NCBI GenBank assembly: GCA_020846535.1
Contig: JADLDR010000210.1
Span: 1-38,754, forward strand
Origin: Armatimonadota bacterium
Lineage (GTDB): Bacteria > Armatimonadota > JADLDR01
Direction of reading: 5' to 3'
Length of the DNA: 38,754 bases
Part shown: one piece after another, positions 1 through 8,320 of the stretch
Position numbering within the stretch: the stretch's first letter is position 1
Layout: the number at the start of each line of letters is the position of its first letter
Notes under the pieces: model-generated
Seen by the model: only the letters and a program-made list of their open reading frames with translations
Database searches by the model: none
What the model was told of the DNA's origin: nothing
Translations under genes and position numbers: made by a program

Positions 1-82
1 CCTCTGTGCCCCGGAGGGGGAGGGCTGGGGAGGGTGAGGTGCTTTTCCTTTGACACAGCCCTGTGTATCGCCCGATAGAGGC

Positions 83-111
83 TGGACAGATGCCCGGATG
101 TGTGGTAGAAT
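83..111 (+). promoter_or_regulatory. Sigma-70-type promoter of the Nudix gene
   Basis: TGGACA at 83-88 and TAGAAT at 106-111 are separated by 17 bp. Transcription would begin near 118 and give a short leader before the ATG at 137. Seen directly; activity is inferred. Confidence 0.6.
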
Positions 112-136
112 TAGAGACCAGGTTGGAGGGTCACTC

Positions 137-637
137 ATGAATTATTGCCCGGTTTGCGGAAAATCTTTATGGGAGAGGGATGTGTCGGGGCGGAGGCGTC
201 TCTGCTGCCCGGAGTGCGATTTCGTGTACTGGCGCAATCCAGTCGCCGCCGCCGGGGCGCTGGTGGGTTTCGGGGAGGGCGTTCTGCTGGCCCGGCGTAA
301 ATACGAGCCGCGGGCGGGCGAGTGGAGCATCCCGGGCGGGTACGTGGAATGCGGCGAGACCGTGGAGGAGGCAGCCGTTCGGGAGATGCTGGAGGAAACG
401 GGCCTGGATATCCGGCTGGAAGGGCTGCTGGGAGTCTATTCCGACCGGGGGCCGGCAGTGCGGGTCATCTACCGCGCCGCCATCGCCGGGGGATCGCTCT
501 GTCCGGGAGACGATATCACCGAGGCCCGCTTCTTCGACGTCGGAACGCTGCCGGAGAAGGTCGCCTTCGCCACCGACCGGATGGCCCTGGACGACTGGCT
601 CAAAGCAAAGGGCGCTGGCGGGCTGCCTATTTTATAG
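137..637 (+). CDS. Nudix hydrolase with N-terminal zinc ribbon
   Basis: The protein (166 aa) should hydrolyse a nucleoside diphosphate linked to another moiety (NADH, ADP-ribose or similar). Residues 4-27 carry two CxxC pairs (C4/C7 and C24/C27), a zinc ribbon like that of NudC-type enzymes. The complete Nudix box lies at residues 68-90 (G-x5-E-x7-REMLEETGL), so metal binding and catalysis should be intact. The reading frame is open from an upstream ATG at 50, but the ATG at 137 is chosen because GGAGGG lies at 125-130, the protein then begins directly with the zinc ribbon, and a promoter sits at 83-111. The exact substrate cannot be told from sequence. An alpha/beta hydrolase follows on the same strand after 63 bp. 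Confidence 0.88.
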   Translation: MNYCPVCGKSLWERDVSGRRRLCCPECDFVYWRNPVAAAGALVGFGEGVLLARRKYEPRAGEWSIPGGYVECGETVEEAAVREMLEETGLDIRLEGLLGVYSDRGPAVRVIYRAAIAGGSLCPGDDITEARFFDVGTLPEKVAFATDRMALDDWLKAKGAGGLPIL

Positions 638-700
638 AGGGTTGCGCCCACCCGCCCCGCCTGTGCAGTCCGTATCACATTGTAAGGAGGAATCCGACAA

Positions 701-1819
701 ATGCCCGACCGAACCCCTGAACTGGGGTCGCTTTTTCCTTTCATCAAGGAGCAGGCCGCCGGGGCCTCTCACCCGAGGTCTTTTCTGTCGGGGCGCTACA
801 ATTCGGCGGAAGCCTGGAAAAAGGCGGGCCGGAAGACCGTTTTCGACCTGCTGCACTACCGCCCGCCGCGGTGCGCCCCCCGGCCTGAGGTGATCGAGCG
901 CCGGGATATGGGCGATTGCATCCGGGAGCGCGTCACTTTTCAAACCACCCCCGATATCCGCGTTCCGGCCTTTATCCTGATCCCGAAGAACGCCCGCTTT
1001 CCGGCCCCCGGCATCGTGGCCCTGCACGACCACGGGGCCATGTACCGCTGGGGCAAAGAGAAAATCTGCGAGGTCGAAAACGAGCATCCGGCGCTGGCGC
1101 GTTTCAAGCAGGACGCTTACGAGGGGCGCAGCTATGCCAGCGAGCTGTGCAGGCGCGGCTATGTGGTGGCGGCCATCGATGCCTTTTATTTCGGGGAGAG
1201 GCGGCTGATCCAGGGCGATCCCCCTGCCGGACCGGAAAGCGATGAAGAGGTGGCCGCTTTCAACCAGAACGCCTCGCGCCATGAAGAGCTGGTGGGCCGC
1301 ACGATCTACGTGGCCGGGTTCACCTGGGCCGGGGTGATGTACTGGGACGATATCCGGACGGTGGATTACCTGCTGACTCGCAAAGAGGTGGATAAAGATC
1401 GCATCGGGTGTGTGGGGCTTTCGGTGGGCGGCCACCGGGCCGTTTACCTGGGCGGCCTGGATGAGCGGATCAAAGCTTCGGTGGTGGTCGGGTGGATGTC
1501 TTCTTTCGGGCCGATGCTGCCCAACCACATCCGCAACGGCATCGGCTTCACCAAACTTGTTCCTGGCCTCTACCAGCACATGGATTACCCCGATGTGGCG
1601 GCCCTTTCGATCCCGCACCCCCGCCTGGTCATCCATGGCTCCCGGGACATGCTCTTCCCGCCTGAGGGCGTCCGATCCGCTTTCGACAAAATCGCCCGCG
1701 CCTACGACCGCGCCGGCGTTCCCGACCGCTTCAAAGCCAGCGTCTACGACACGCCCCACGAATTCAACCGCGACATGCAAACCGAAGCCTTCGCCTGGCT
1801 GGACAGATGGCTGGGGTAG
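701..1819 (+). CDS. Alpha/beta hydrolase, dienelactone hydrolase / acetyl-xylan-esterase-like
   Basis: A 372-aa cytoplasmic serine hydrolase with no signal peptide. The nucleophile is Ser241 in GLSVGGH (GxSxG), the acid is probably Asp316 in GSRDML, and the general base is probably His353 in DTPHEF, in the usual order and spacing. An oxyanion-region motif HDHG lies near residue 110, followed by a GKE segment typical of the large abhydrolase group that includes acetyl-xylan esterases and uncharacterised peptidase-like hydrolases. The start is fixed by AAGGAGG at 684-690. Its substrate is unknown. It follows the Nudix gene and may be co-transcribed, since no clear promoter is seen in the 63-bp gap. 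A decayed member of a similar hydrolase group lies at 8321-8992. Confidence 0.82.
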   Translation: MPDRTPELGSLFPFIKEQAAGASHPRSFLSGRYNSAEAWKKAGRKTVFDLLHYRPPRCAPRPEVIERRDMGDCIRERVTFQTTPDIRVPAFILIPKNARFPAPGIVALHDHGAMYRWGKEKICEVENEHPALARFKQDAYEGRSYASELCRRGYVVAAIDAFYFGERRLIQGDPPAGPESDEEVAAFNQNASRHEELVGRTIYVAGFTWAGVMYWDDIRTVDYLLTRKEVDKDRIGCVGLSVGGHRAVYLGGLDERIKASVVVGWMSSFGPMLPNHIRNGIGFTKLVPGLYQHMDYPDVAALSIPHPRLVIHGSRDMLFPPEGVRSAFDKIARAYDRAGVPDRFKASVYDTPHEFNRDMQTEAFAWLDRWLG

Positions 1820-1961
1820 GGGAGGGGAAATGTAGATCGAGGGAATGGGTTTGATTGAGGGAATGAAGGATCGAAGGAATTCCATTCCGTCGATGCCCAG
1901 GCTAAGAGGGGCATCGAGCGCGCGTCCCCTTGCTAATCCCTTAAAGCCCCCCAAGGCCACT

Positions 1962-1984
1962 CCCCCGCCTTGCTAAGGCGGGGG
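1962..1984. terminator. Hairpin between convergent genes
   Basis: A perfect 10-bp inverted repeat (CCCCCGCCTT, loop GCT, AAGGCGGGGG) sits between the end of the alpha/beta hydrolase gene and the end of the convergent HNH-repeat gene. It has no T tract, so it is either a weak terminator or part of a GC-rich intergenic repeat; similar text (ggttggctc) recurs upstream of the acetyl-CoA synthetase gene. Confidence 0.4.
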
Positions 1985-2025
1985 CCGGTTGGCTCTTGAG
2001 GGGCGGTCGCTTGCTCCCTGTGGAA

Positions 2026-2643
2026 TCAGTTGTCGCTGCCCTTCAGGGTGGTTTCGCGGCTGCGGAAGGGGGCACGCAGGCGGATGGACCGGAAATCGAG
2101 GCCGGCCTGGGCCAGGGCGTTGTCCCAGCTATCGAAACGACGGCGAGCGGCGGTGAAGAGGGTGATATCGGTCTGCTGGATTTTCTTGGAATTGAGTTCG
2201 ATGCCGTCCTGGGCCATCTCCTGAATGCGGGCGAGGATGCGGTCTTCCGTCCAGGACTGGTATTTGCGGATGATGTCGTAATCGAGGCCCGCGGCCTCCA
2301 CAGCCTTCTTCCAGCTCCCGTAGCGGCATTTGCGGATCGCCGCGGCGGCCAGTTGGGGATCGAGCTTCTCGCTCACATTGTACCAGCTCAAGTCCTCGCC
2401 CGTTTCGGCCAGCTCGCGGATGCGCTCCACGATGCGCTCCGCGGTCCAGACCTTGTATTTGCGGATCTCTTCATAATCCAGCCCGGCGGCGGCGATGGCT
2501 TCCTTCCAGCTTCCGAACCGCCTGACGGCTGCCCGGAAGAGGGCCACATGATTTTTCTCCATATGACCGTAGCTGAGGTCTTCGTCGGCCTCGAAAAGCT
2601 TCCGGATTTCATCGGCAATGGCTTCCTTACTTCGTCTCTGCAT
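2026..2643 (-). CDS. Orphan homing-endonuclease-associated repeat protein
   Basis: The 205-aa protein is made of three tandem repeats of about 65 residues (1-66, 67-131, 132-191) and little else. Each repeat runs: a helix with the pattern ERIxxRIxEL, a short loop ending in (E)DLS, a helix rich in Ala and Arg, then (F/Y)GSW..A...AGLDY..IRKY and a Trp. This matches the homing-endonuclease-associated repeat (Pfam HNH_repeat), which normally flanks HNH nuclease domains and is thought to contact DNA. No HNH, GIY-YIG or LAGLIDADG catalytic motif is present. The start is supported by AAAAGGAG upstream of the ATG at 2643. It may be a small DNA-binding protein or the remnant of a homing endonuclease; the function is unknown. 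Confidence 0.8.
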   Translation of the reverse strand: MQRRSKEAIADEIRKLFEADEDLSYGHMEKNHVALFRAAVRRFGSWKEAIAAAGLDYEEIRKYKVWTAERIVERIRELAETGEDLSWYNVSEKLDPQLAAAAIRKCRYGSWKKAVEAAGLDYDIIRKYQSWTEDRILARIQEMAQDGIELNSKKIQQTDITLFTAARRRFDSWDNALAQAGLDFRSIRLRAPFRSRETTLKGSDN

Positions 2644-2664
2644 CGTTCATTCTCCTTTTTTGCG

Positions 2665-2694
2665 CGGATTGGCGGGCCGGGGCCCGCCAATCCG
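2665..2694. repeat. 14-bp perfect inverted repeat in the leader of the HNH-repeat gene
   Basis: CGGATTGGCGGGCC at 2665-2678 pairs perfectly with 2681-2694 across a 2-nt gap. In the minus-strand transcript it lies just upstream of the ribosome-binding site and downstream of lpd. It has no T tract and could act as a processing or attenuation element. Confidence 0.6.
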
Positions 2695-2745
2695 TTGTCA
2701 TGCGCTGCCTATCCGTAGGATGATTACGGTTGTCAGGATTCTGAG

Positions 2746-2772
2746 GCTTTCCGGCGCGGCTAGCCGGAAAGC
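2746..2772 (-). terminator. Hairpin over the end of lpd
   Basis: GCTTTCCGGC at 2746-2755 pairs perfectly with GCCGGAAAGC at 2763-2772 and the structure contains the lpd stop codon. No U-rich tail follows on the minus strand, so factor-independent termination is doubtful. Confidence 0.35.
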
Positions 2773-4274
2773 TGGCTGATCGATTCGCCCTGGGCGTCGA
2801 GGGCGGCTTCCATCAGGGCTTCGGTGAGGGTGGGGTGGGGATGCACCGTCCGGGCGATATCCTCCACCGACGCCTCCATCTTCATCGCCAGGGCCGCCTC
2901 CCCGATCAGATCGGTGGCGCTCGGGCCGATGATGTGGACGCCCAGCACCTCCCCGTACTTGGCGTCTGCCACGATCTTCACGAACCCGGTCCGGTCTCCG
3001 ATTGCCAGCGCCTTGCCCAGAACGCGGAAGGGGAACCTGCCGATATGGGTCTCCCGCCCGGCGTCCTGCGCCGCTTCCTGGCTCATCCCGACCGAGGCCA
3101 CTTCCGGGTAGGTGTAGACGCAGGCCGGGATCGCGCGGTAGTCCATGCGGGACAGCTTGCCCATGCAGTTCTCCGCCGCCATGATCCCCTCTGCGGACGC
3201 TTTGTGCGCCAACTGGGGCCCGGGAACGATATCCCCGATGGCGTAAACGCCCGCTGTATTGGTCTGCATCTTGTCATTGACCGTGACGCGGTTTCGCTCG
3301 ATGTGGATGCCCGCCTTTTCCAGCCCCAGCGATTCCAGGTTCGGGCGGCGACCGACGGCCACCAGGATATTCTCCACCTCCACTGTCTGGTCGCCTTTGG
3401 GCGTTTGCAGGGCGACCCTGAAGCCGCCCTCGACCCGCTCCGCCTGCAACGCTTTGGAGGAGGTATAGACCCGGATGCCCTTCTTGGTCAGCGATTTCTC
3501 CAGCTCGTTGGCGACTTCGGTGTCGGTGGCCGGAAGAACCTGGGGCATCAGCTCCACCACCGTCACTTTCGCGCCCAGCGTGGCGCAGATATCGCCGAAT
3601 TCCAGTCCGACCGCCCCGGCCCCGATCACCAGAAGGCTCTTGGGCGGTCGGGCCATTTGCAGGATATCGTCGCTGTTCCAGACGCCTTCTCCGGAAAGCC
3701 CGGGCGTCGACAGGGAGACCGGCGTTGAGCCGGTCGCCAGGATGATATTGCCGACACGAAGGACTTCCTTCCCGCTTCCGGTGTCCACCTCCACCGTCGT
3801 CGGGTTGAGCAGCCTTCCGGAGCCGTGGATGATGCGGACATTCAATTCTTTGAGAAGGAGTTCGACCCCTTTGACAAGCTGGGAAACGATCCGGTCCTTG
3901 CGGGACTGCATTTTCGCCCAATCGAAGGTGATCTCTCCCGCGATATTGACCCCGAATTCCTTCGCCCGGCGAACGGTATCCAGCACCTCCACCCCGGCCA
4001 GCAGGGCTTTGGTGGGGATACACCCCCAGTTGAGGCAGGTTCCGCCGACCTGGGCCTTTTCGATCACCACCACGCTGGCCCCGAGCTGGGCCGCGCGAAT
4101 GGCCGCCGTATAGCCTCCGGGGCCGCCGCCGATAACGGCGACATCCGCATCCAGGCTGGGATTGGTCACTATCGCCTCCACTTCTTCCAGAAGAGCGTTT
4201 TCTGGCAGCACGGCCAGCGCGCTGTCCGAAGCGGAAAGGCGGTTCATCGTCTGAGTCGTTCCTCTAAAAGCCAT
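2760..4274 (-). CDS. lpdA: Dihydrolipoyl dehydrogenase (E3)
   Basis: This FAD flavoprotein (504 aa) reoxidises dihydrolipoamide with NAD in 2-oxo acid dehydrogenase complexes or the glycine cleavage system. The FAD-binding GGGPGG motif is at residues 49-54, the redox disulfide is C80/C85 in GGTCLNWGC, a second GxGxxG (GAGAVGLEFG) binds NAD, and the C-terminal HPHPTLTE supplies the catalytic His480 and Glu485. About 46 residues precede the FAD domain, longer than in most E3 proteins, and do not form a recognisable lipoyl domain. The ATG at 4274 has a GAGAGG upstream; an ATG at 4247 with GAGG is an alternative. A good promoter lies about 100 bp upstream. No E1, E2 or lipoyl protein gene is nearby, so the partner complex is encoded elsewhere. 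Confidence 0.95.
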   Translation of the reverse strand: MAFRGTTQTMNRLSASDSALAVLPENALLEEVEAIVTNPSLDADVAVIGGGPGGYTAAIRAAQLGASVVVIEKAQVGGTCLNWGCIPTKALLAGVEVLDTVRRAKEFGVNIAGEITFDWAKMQSRKDRIVSQLVKGVELLLKELNVRIIHGSGRLLNPTTVEVDTGSGKEVLRVGNIILATGSTPVSLSTPGLSGEGVWNSDDILQMARPPKSLLVIGAGAVGLEFGDICATLGAKVTVVELMPQVLPATDTEVANELEKSLTKKGIRVYTSSKALQAERVEGGFRVALQTPKGDQTVEVENILVAVGRRPNLESLGLEKAGIHIERNRVTVNDKMQTNTAGVYAIGDIVPGPQLAHKASAEGIMAAENCMGKLSRMDYRAIPACVYTYPEVASVGMSQEAAQDAGRETHIGRFPFRVLGKALAIGDRTGFVKIVADAKYGEVLGVHIIGPSATDLIGEAALAMKMEASVEDIARTVHPHPTLTEALMEAALDAQGESISQLSG

Positions 4275-4340
4275 GCAGGCTGCCTCTCGATCTAAAAGGT
4301 GTCTCTTCCGCCGCTTCAGGCCAGAAGCCTTCCCGTTCAA

Positions 4341-4357
4341 AAATTGTGAAACAATTT
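4341..4357. promoter_or_regulatory. Palindrome in the lpd 5' leader
   Basis: AAATTGT, GAA, ACAATTT is a perfect 7-bp inverted repeat about 15-30 bp downstream of the predicted lpd transcription start. Its place would suit a repressor operator. It shares TTGTGAA with the Rex half-site but lacks the second half at the right spacing, so no regulator is assigned. Confidence 0.35.
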
Positions 4358-4378
4358 GCAAGCTAACGCAACCATTGT

Positions 4379-4408
4379 ATTATAACACATCTTCGCGCCG
4401 CCTGTCAA
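4379..4408 (-). promoter_or_regulatory. Sigma-70 promoter of lpd
   Basis: On the minus strand a perfect TTGACA (4408-4403) is followed after 18 bp by a perfect TATAAT (4384-4379). Transcription would start near 4372. Confidence 0.8.
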
Positions 4409-4538
4409 TAGAGCAAAGAGCTATCGTAGCGTAAAAACCATACAGGAAAATATATCTGTTTTTTGGGATACAGGGTTTTCGTTTGGCCTCAAGAATATGT
4501 CAGCGATATTTTTCAAGTGCGGGCATTCCGCCTCGCTC

Positions 4539-4568
4539 TTGCTTCTGGCCCGTTCTATGGGGTATAAT
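4539..4568 (+). promoter_or_regulatory. Sigma-70 promoter of argC
   Basis: TTGCTT at 4539-4544, an 18-bp spacer and TATAAT at 4563-4568. Start near 4575 leaves a short leader before the ATG at 4599. Confidence 0.65.
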
Positions 4569-4598
4569 CTGTAGAAATACGGAGATTGGAGGGCGCAA

Positions 4599-5645
4599 AT
4601 GGTACGGGTCGGAATTTTGAAGGCATCGGGGTACGGCGGCGGGGAGCTGCTGCGCCTGCTGGCAGGCCACCCGCAGGCGCAGTTGGCCTATGTGACCTCG
4701 GAGACCTATCGGGGCAAATCGATTGCCGATGCCTTTCCGGGACTGAAAGGCGTGGTGGATCTGCCCTGCGAGGCGTTCGATCTGAAGGCGGCCTGCGAGT
4801 CGGCGGACTGCTTTTTTCTCACCACCTCGAACGGCGAGGCGATGAAGCTGGCTCCATCCTTGCTGGCCGCCGGGAAGAAGGTAATCGATCTGAGCGCGGA
4901 TTTCCGCTTCAAATCCAGGGAAACATACGAGAAATGGTATGAGATCGAACACCAATCGCCGGAGCTTCTGGATGAAGCCGCCTACGGCCTGCCGGAAATC
5001 AACCGGGAGGCTGTCATGAAGGCGCGGTTGGTGGCGAATCCCGGCTGTTATGTAACCGCTTCCCTGCTGGCGCTGCTGCCGCTGGTTTCCGGAAAACGGG
5101 TCGATCCGGCCTCTCTCATCGTGGACGCTAAATCGGGCGTGTCCGGGGCCGGGCGCTCTTCATTCAAGCTGGACTACCATTTCCCGGAACTCAACGAAAG
5201 CGTCCGGGCCTACAATATCGCCGGGCAGCACCGCCATACCCCGGAGATCGAGCAAATCCTGTCCCTTGCCGCCGGTTCGAAAATCATCCTTTCCTTCACG
5301 CCACATCTGATCTCTATAACGAGGGGCATTCATGCCACCTGCTACGCCGACCTTTCGGGGCGAGAATCCACGGCGGATTTGCTGGCTCTCTACAGCGACT
5401 TCTACAGCCAGGCTCCCTTCGTGGTGATGCTGAGCGAAGGCGAATATCCCTCCACCAAAAGCACCTTCGGCTCTAACTTCTGCCAGATCAGCCTGAAGGT
5501 GGATGAGAGAACGAATCGCGTCGTGGTCTGCTCGGTGCTGGACAATCTGGTGAAAGGGGCGGCAGGTCAGGCCGTCCAGAACATGAATCTGATGTACGGC
5601 ATAGAAGAAACCGCAGGGCTGATGCTGCCCGCAGTGTTTCCATAA
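4599..5645 (+). CDS. argC: N-acetyl-gamma-glutamyl-phosphate reductase
   Basis: The enzyme (348 aa) reduces N-acetyl-glutamyl phosphate to the semialdehyde with NADPH, the third step of arginine synthesis. The N-terminal GYGGGEL (residues 11-17) is the dinucleotide-binding turn of the family, the catalytic cysteine is Cys150 in ANPGCYVTA, and GVSGAGR and HRHTPEIEQ segments follow as expected; length is normal. The start has TTGGAGGG about 8 bp upstream. The gene stands alone: no other arg genes are in the window, so the arginine pathway is scattered or argC heads a broken cluster. A palindromic repeat directly downstream (5691-5713) may end the transcript. Confidence 0.95.
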   Translation: MVRVGILKASGYGGGELLRLLAGHPQAQLAYVTSETYRGKSIADAFPGLKGVVDLPCEAFDLKAACESADCFFLTTSNGEAMKLAPSLLAAGKKVIDLSADFRFKSRETYEKWYEIEHQSPELLDEAAYGLPEINREAVMKARLVANPGCYVTASLLALLPLVSGKRVDPASLIVDAKSGVSGAGRSSFKLDYHFPELNESVRAYNIAGQHRHTPEIEQILSLAAGSKIILSFTPHLISITRGIHATCYADLSGRESTADLLALYSDFYSQAPFVVMLSEGEYPSTKSTFGSNFCQISLKVDERTNRVVVCSVLDNLVKGAAGQAVQNMNLMYGIEETAGLMLPAVFP

Positions 5646-5690
5646 AACTGATCCACGCCACCACCGAGAATGAATGGAGATAGACCTGCA

Positions 5691-5713
5691 AGGGCGCGAT
5701 CAATCGCGCCCCT
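5691..5713. repeat. Dispersed palindrome, copy 1
   Basis: AGGGCGCGAT, CA, ATCGCGCCCCT forms a near-perfect hairpin between the convergent argC and polysaccharide export genes. The same arms (GGGGCGCGAT / ATCGCGCCCC) recur at 12872, 12904, 13178 and 17564. It could also serve as a terminator; downstream on the plus strand is a short TTGTTTC. Confidence 0.65.
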
Positions 5714-5828
5714 GTGATCCCGTTGTTTCTTGGCGATTGGGTAGCGGCCTGGGATAAAATATGGAAAGGGGACATGGGGATTCCATGCCCGTTTAATTAT
5801 CGTATGAACAAGCTCGATGCTTTGCCGA

Positions 5829-7004
5829 TTACCTCAAGAACCAGCTCAGAGGGGAGATGTACCGGAAAATTTCGAGCGCGTTGAACCTGCCAGGTCTCGC
5901 CATGACGAAAATGATATCGCCTGGACGGATCATGAAGTTTTCTTTGCCCTTACGGTATATATTTTCCATATTGATGTGCGTGACTTCCACCTTGCCGTCG
6001 GGCAAGGGGCGGCTGACAGTGACCCGCTTCAAGTCGGCCTGCGGGGCCGCGCCGCCCGCCATCGCGACAGCGCCGGTGAGGGGAATCTCAAGTTCCGTCA
6101 TGGGAATCTGGCCCTGCCGCCCGACCAAACCCTGGATGGTAAAGAAAATCTCGCTGGAGGGCTTCTCCGGGACATAAATTTCGTCGCCGCTTTGAAGCTC
6201 GATATTGTCTGCCGGGTCGTCCGCCATAGCCTTTTCATAGTCGATTTTGTTGACCGATCCGTCCTGGTGTTTGACGGTGATATTCTTCTTGTCGCCGGTC
6301 AGGGGATCGATCCCGATCACGGACATAGCCTGCCGGAATTTTGTGCCTATCGAGAGTTCCATCGGGCCAGTGCGCTTCGTCTGGCCTACGACCGTAATAG
6401 CGATCATCGCTTTCTGCTCTGTCTTGACCTTAGGAGAAATCGTAATCAAGTCGTTGCCCGCCAGCTCGACATTCTGAGCCAGGTCCTCCGGGGTCTGGGC
6501 ATTGAAGGCTTTGTCGGCATTTACGATAATGACAGTGTTCCCCCGGGTGATGCGGACATTTTGCAGGTCGGCGAGCGTGGCCCCGTCCTTATCGGTGAGC
6601 TTGATGAGCGCCCACAGGTCCAGGAATTTCATGCCCTGAGTGAGGGGAAAGCGCCCGTTTTTCGCGCCGTCTCCCAGCACGGTCACTTCCCGCCTGACCC
6701 GTTCGGTCAGGGTCACGATCACGTTCGGCTCTTTGAGATATTCCGAAAAGCTCTTCTTGAGGGATTCGGTCAGTTCCGATAAGGATTGGCCGCTGGCTTT
6801 GAGCTGTTTCACGAGCGGCAGGGTGACCAAGCCGTCCTGATCGACCGTCACTTTGGCGGGGAATCCCTCCTCGTCTTCCAGGGCCACCGTCAGGATGTCG
6901 CCCGGCTGTATTTTATATTCCTGGGCGGATGCAGGCCGGGCGATCCAGGCCGTCAGCAGGCAAATAACCGCCAGTAAAAGGGCGTTGTGCCATCGAATTT
7001 TCAT
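5829..7004 (-). CDS. Polysaccharide biosynthesis/export protein (Wza-like, SLBB)
   Basis: A 391-aa exported protein of the polysaccharide export (PES) family. Residues 1-27 are a signal peptide ending ARPASA; there is no lipobox cysteine, unlike Wza. The PES domain starts at YKIQPGDIL (about residue 29) and extends to about 105. Soluble-ligand-binding beta-grasp (SLBB) repeats follow, the last with ITVSRPLPDGK and the closing IRPGDIIFVM. Such proteins form or gate the outer-membrane exit channel for exopolysaccharide. The reading frame is open 48 codons further upstream, but AGGAGGT directly precedes the ATG at 7004 and only this start gives a signal peptide. No Wzc-type kinase or glycosyltransferase is adjacent; an LCP ligase gene lies divergently. 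Confidence 0.9.
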   Translation of the reverse strand: MKIRWHNALLLAVICLLTAWIARPASAQEYKIQPGDILTVALEDEEGFPAKVTVDQDGLVTLPLVKQLKASGQSLSELTESLKKSFSEYLKEPNVIVTLTERVRREVTVLGDGAKNGRFPLTQGMKFLDLWALIKLTDKDGATLADLQNVRITRGNTVIIVNADKAFNAQTPEDLAQNVELAGNDLITISPKVKTEQKAMIAITVVGQTKRTGPMELSIGTKFRQAMSVIGIDPLTGDKKNITVKHQDGSVNKIDYEKAMADDPADNIELQSGDEIYVPEKPSSEIFFTIQGLVGRQGQIPMTELEIPLTGAVAMAGGAAPQADLKRVTVSRPLPDGKVEVTHINMENIYRKGKENFMIRPGDIIFVMARPGRFNALEIFRYISPLSWFLR

Positions 7005-7338
7005 TGCGCTACCTCCTGTGCCAATAGCCGCTGCCTGCTCGGTGGTAATATGGCCGGTGGGGGGGATGACTTCCCATACGGTAGTCGGCCAGGCGTGATG
7101 TGCAGCAGCCGATAGTATCATTATACACCCCTTCAAAGCCGGTGTCAATTCGGTAAAATTACTGGTTTTTTGTGGGAAGTGAGGGCCAAAGCGAAATAGA
7201 CCGCTTCGCTCAGCGCCTCAGTATTAACAATATGTTCGCTCGCTGGCGCTTTTCCTGAACCGGCTGACTATACAGCAGTCTAATAAAAGGTATGTCGCGC
7301 TTACCGGCGCGAGTTGCAGGAGGATGTTAAGGAAGGTT
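7005..7338. other. Divergent region export protein / LCP protein
   Basis: These 334 bp hold the minus-strand promoter at 7120-7148 and a roughly 110-nt leader for the export gene. The leader has short complementary GC stretches but no riboswitch consensus that I recognise. The plus-strand half (7149-7338) has no clear -35/-10 pair; TATACA at 7269-7274 is the best -10 candidate. Confidence 0.55.
7120..7148 (-). promoter_or_regulatory. Sigma-70 promoter of the export gene
   Basis: On the minus strand TTGACA (7148-7143), 17 bp, TATAAT (7125-7120): both boxes perfect. Predicted start near 7113. Confidence 0.82.
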
Positions 7339-8313
7339 ATGGCTTTATCTCGAACGGGGAAACCGCCCGCCCGCAAGAAAGTACGCCCGCGAGTCCGCTC
7401 CGCCCGGCAGTGGGCCGGCCTGGTGATGCTGTGGGGCCTGATGGCAGGCGGGGCGTATATTGCCTACCTCTATGCGGCAAGCCCGGTAATCCGGCAGGCG
7501 ATCTCCCAGGTAGTGCGGCAGAAAGGGCTGTCTCCGAAGGAGGCTTTCGGCGGAAAGAGCCGGGTCAATATCCTGCTGCTGGGAACCGACCTCAACCACG
7601 ACCGTCGCGGGCGTCCCATCACGCAGGGCGTTCGGACGGACACGATCATGGTAGCCAGCGTGGATTTCGACCGGAGGAAAGCCGCGATCCTCTCCATTCC
7701 CCGGGACACCCGGGCTTCTATCCCCGGCTACGGCCATCACAAGATCAACGCCGCCCATGCCTACGGAGGGCCGAAGATGGCGGTCGCCACGGTCGAGCGG
7801 TTGCTGGGGGTGGGGATCGATCACTACATGATCGTGAATTTCCAGGGGTTTGTTCGGATGATCGACCTGATGGGGGGCATCCGGGTCGATGTGCCGAAAG
7901 CCATGAAGTATGACGACAACTGGGGGAACCTGCACATCGACCTCAAGCCCGGCCTCCAGAGGCTGGACGGGACGCAGGCGATGGGGTTCGCCCGCTTCCG
8001 CCACGATGCGGAAGGCGATGTGGGCCGCATCCGCCGCCAGCAGGAGGTGGCGATGGCCGTGCGCTCCAGGTTTATCGCTCCCCAAACTCTGATCCGCCTG
8101 CCTGCGCTGCTCGATACCGTTGACCGGAGCTTTCAGGGCGATATGACCTATTCGCAGACGCTTTCTCTGGCCTATTTCCTCAAAAGCCTGCCTCACGACC
8201 GCATCGACATGGCGACCGTGCCAGGCCGCTACGCCCGCGTCTTCTGGTGGCCGAACAAACGCCAGCTTCGCGCCCGGACCGCTGCCATGTTCGGTGAGCC
8301 CGAAGGAGGATAA
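7339..8313 (+). CDS. LytR-CpsA-Psr (LCP) family phosphotransferase
   Basis: This 324-aa membrane-anchored protein should transfer undecaprenyl-linked polymers to the cell wall. A basic cytoplasmic tail (residues 1-25) and one transmembrane helix (about 26-46) lead to an extracytoplasmic LCP domain (about 75-225). Its hallmarks are LLGTD, VRTDTIMV (R99, D101), SIPRDT (R122, D123), KINAAHAYGG and FARFRHD. An ATG at 7324 abuts AGGAGG with no spacing; the ATG at 7339 with AAGGA 5 bp upstream is preferred, though the difference is only five residues. It diverges from a polysaccharide export gene, which suggests work on the same surface polymer. LCP proteins are common in Gram-positives and in some diderms. 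Confidence 0.92.
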   Translation: MALSRTGKPPARKKVRPRVRSARQWAGLVMLWGLMAGGAYIAYLYAASPVIRQAISQVVRQKGLSPKEAFGGKSRVNILLLGTDLNHDRRGRPITQGVRTDTIMVASVDFDRRKAAILSIPRDTRASIPGYGHHKINAAHAYGGPKMAVATVERLLGVGIDHYMIVNFQGFVRMIDLMGGIRVDVPKAMKYDDNWGNLHIDLKPGLQRLDGTQAMGFARFRHDAEGDVGRIRRQQEVAMAVRSRFIAPQTLIRLPALLDTVDRSFQGDMTYSQTLSLAYFLKSLPHDRIDMATVPGRYARVFWWPNKRQLRARTAAMFGEPEGG

Positions 8314-8320
8314 GGGGAAA

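Larger units (their letters stand above)
4275..4598. other. Divergent intergenic region lpd / argC
   Basis: This 324-bp stretch holds no gene. It contains the minus-strand lpd promoter (4379-4408), a small palindrome in the lpd leader (4341-4357), an AT-rich central part, and the plus-strand argC promoter (4539-4568). Confidence 0.7.

Noticed and set aside
4341..4357. Rex operator before lpd
   Set aside because: Only one TTGTGAA half-site is present at the needed spacing; kept only as an unassigned palindrome.
7005..7113. Possible riboswitch in the leader of the polysaccharide export gene
   Set aside because: Leader length suits one, but I could not match it to the cyclic-di-GMP or other known consensus.
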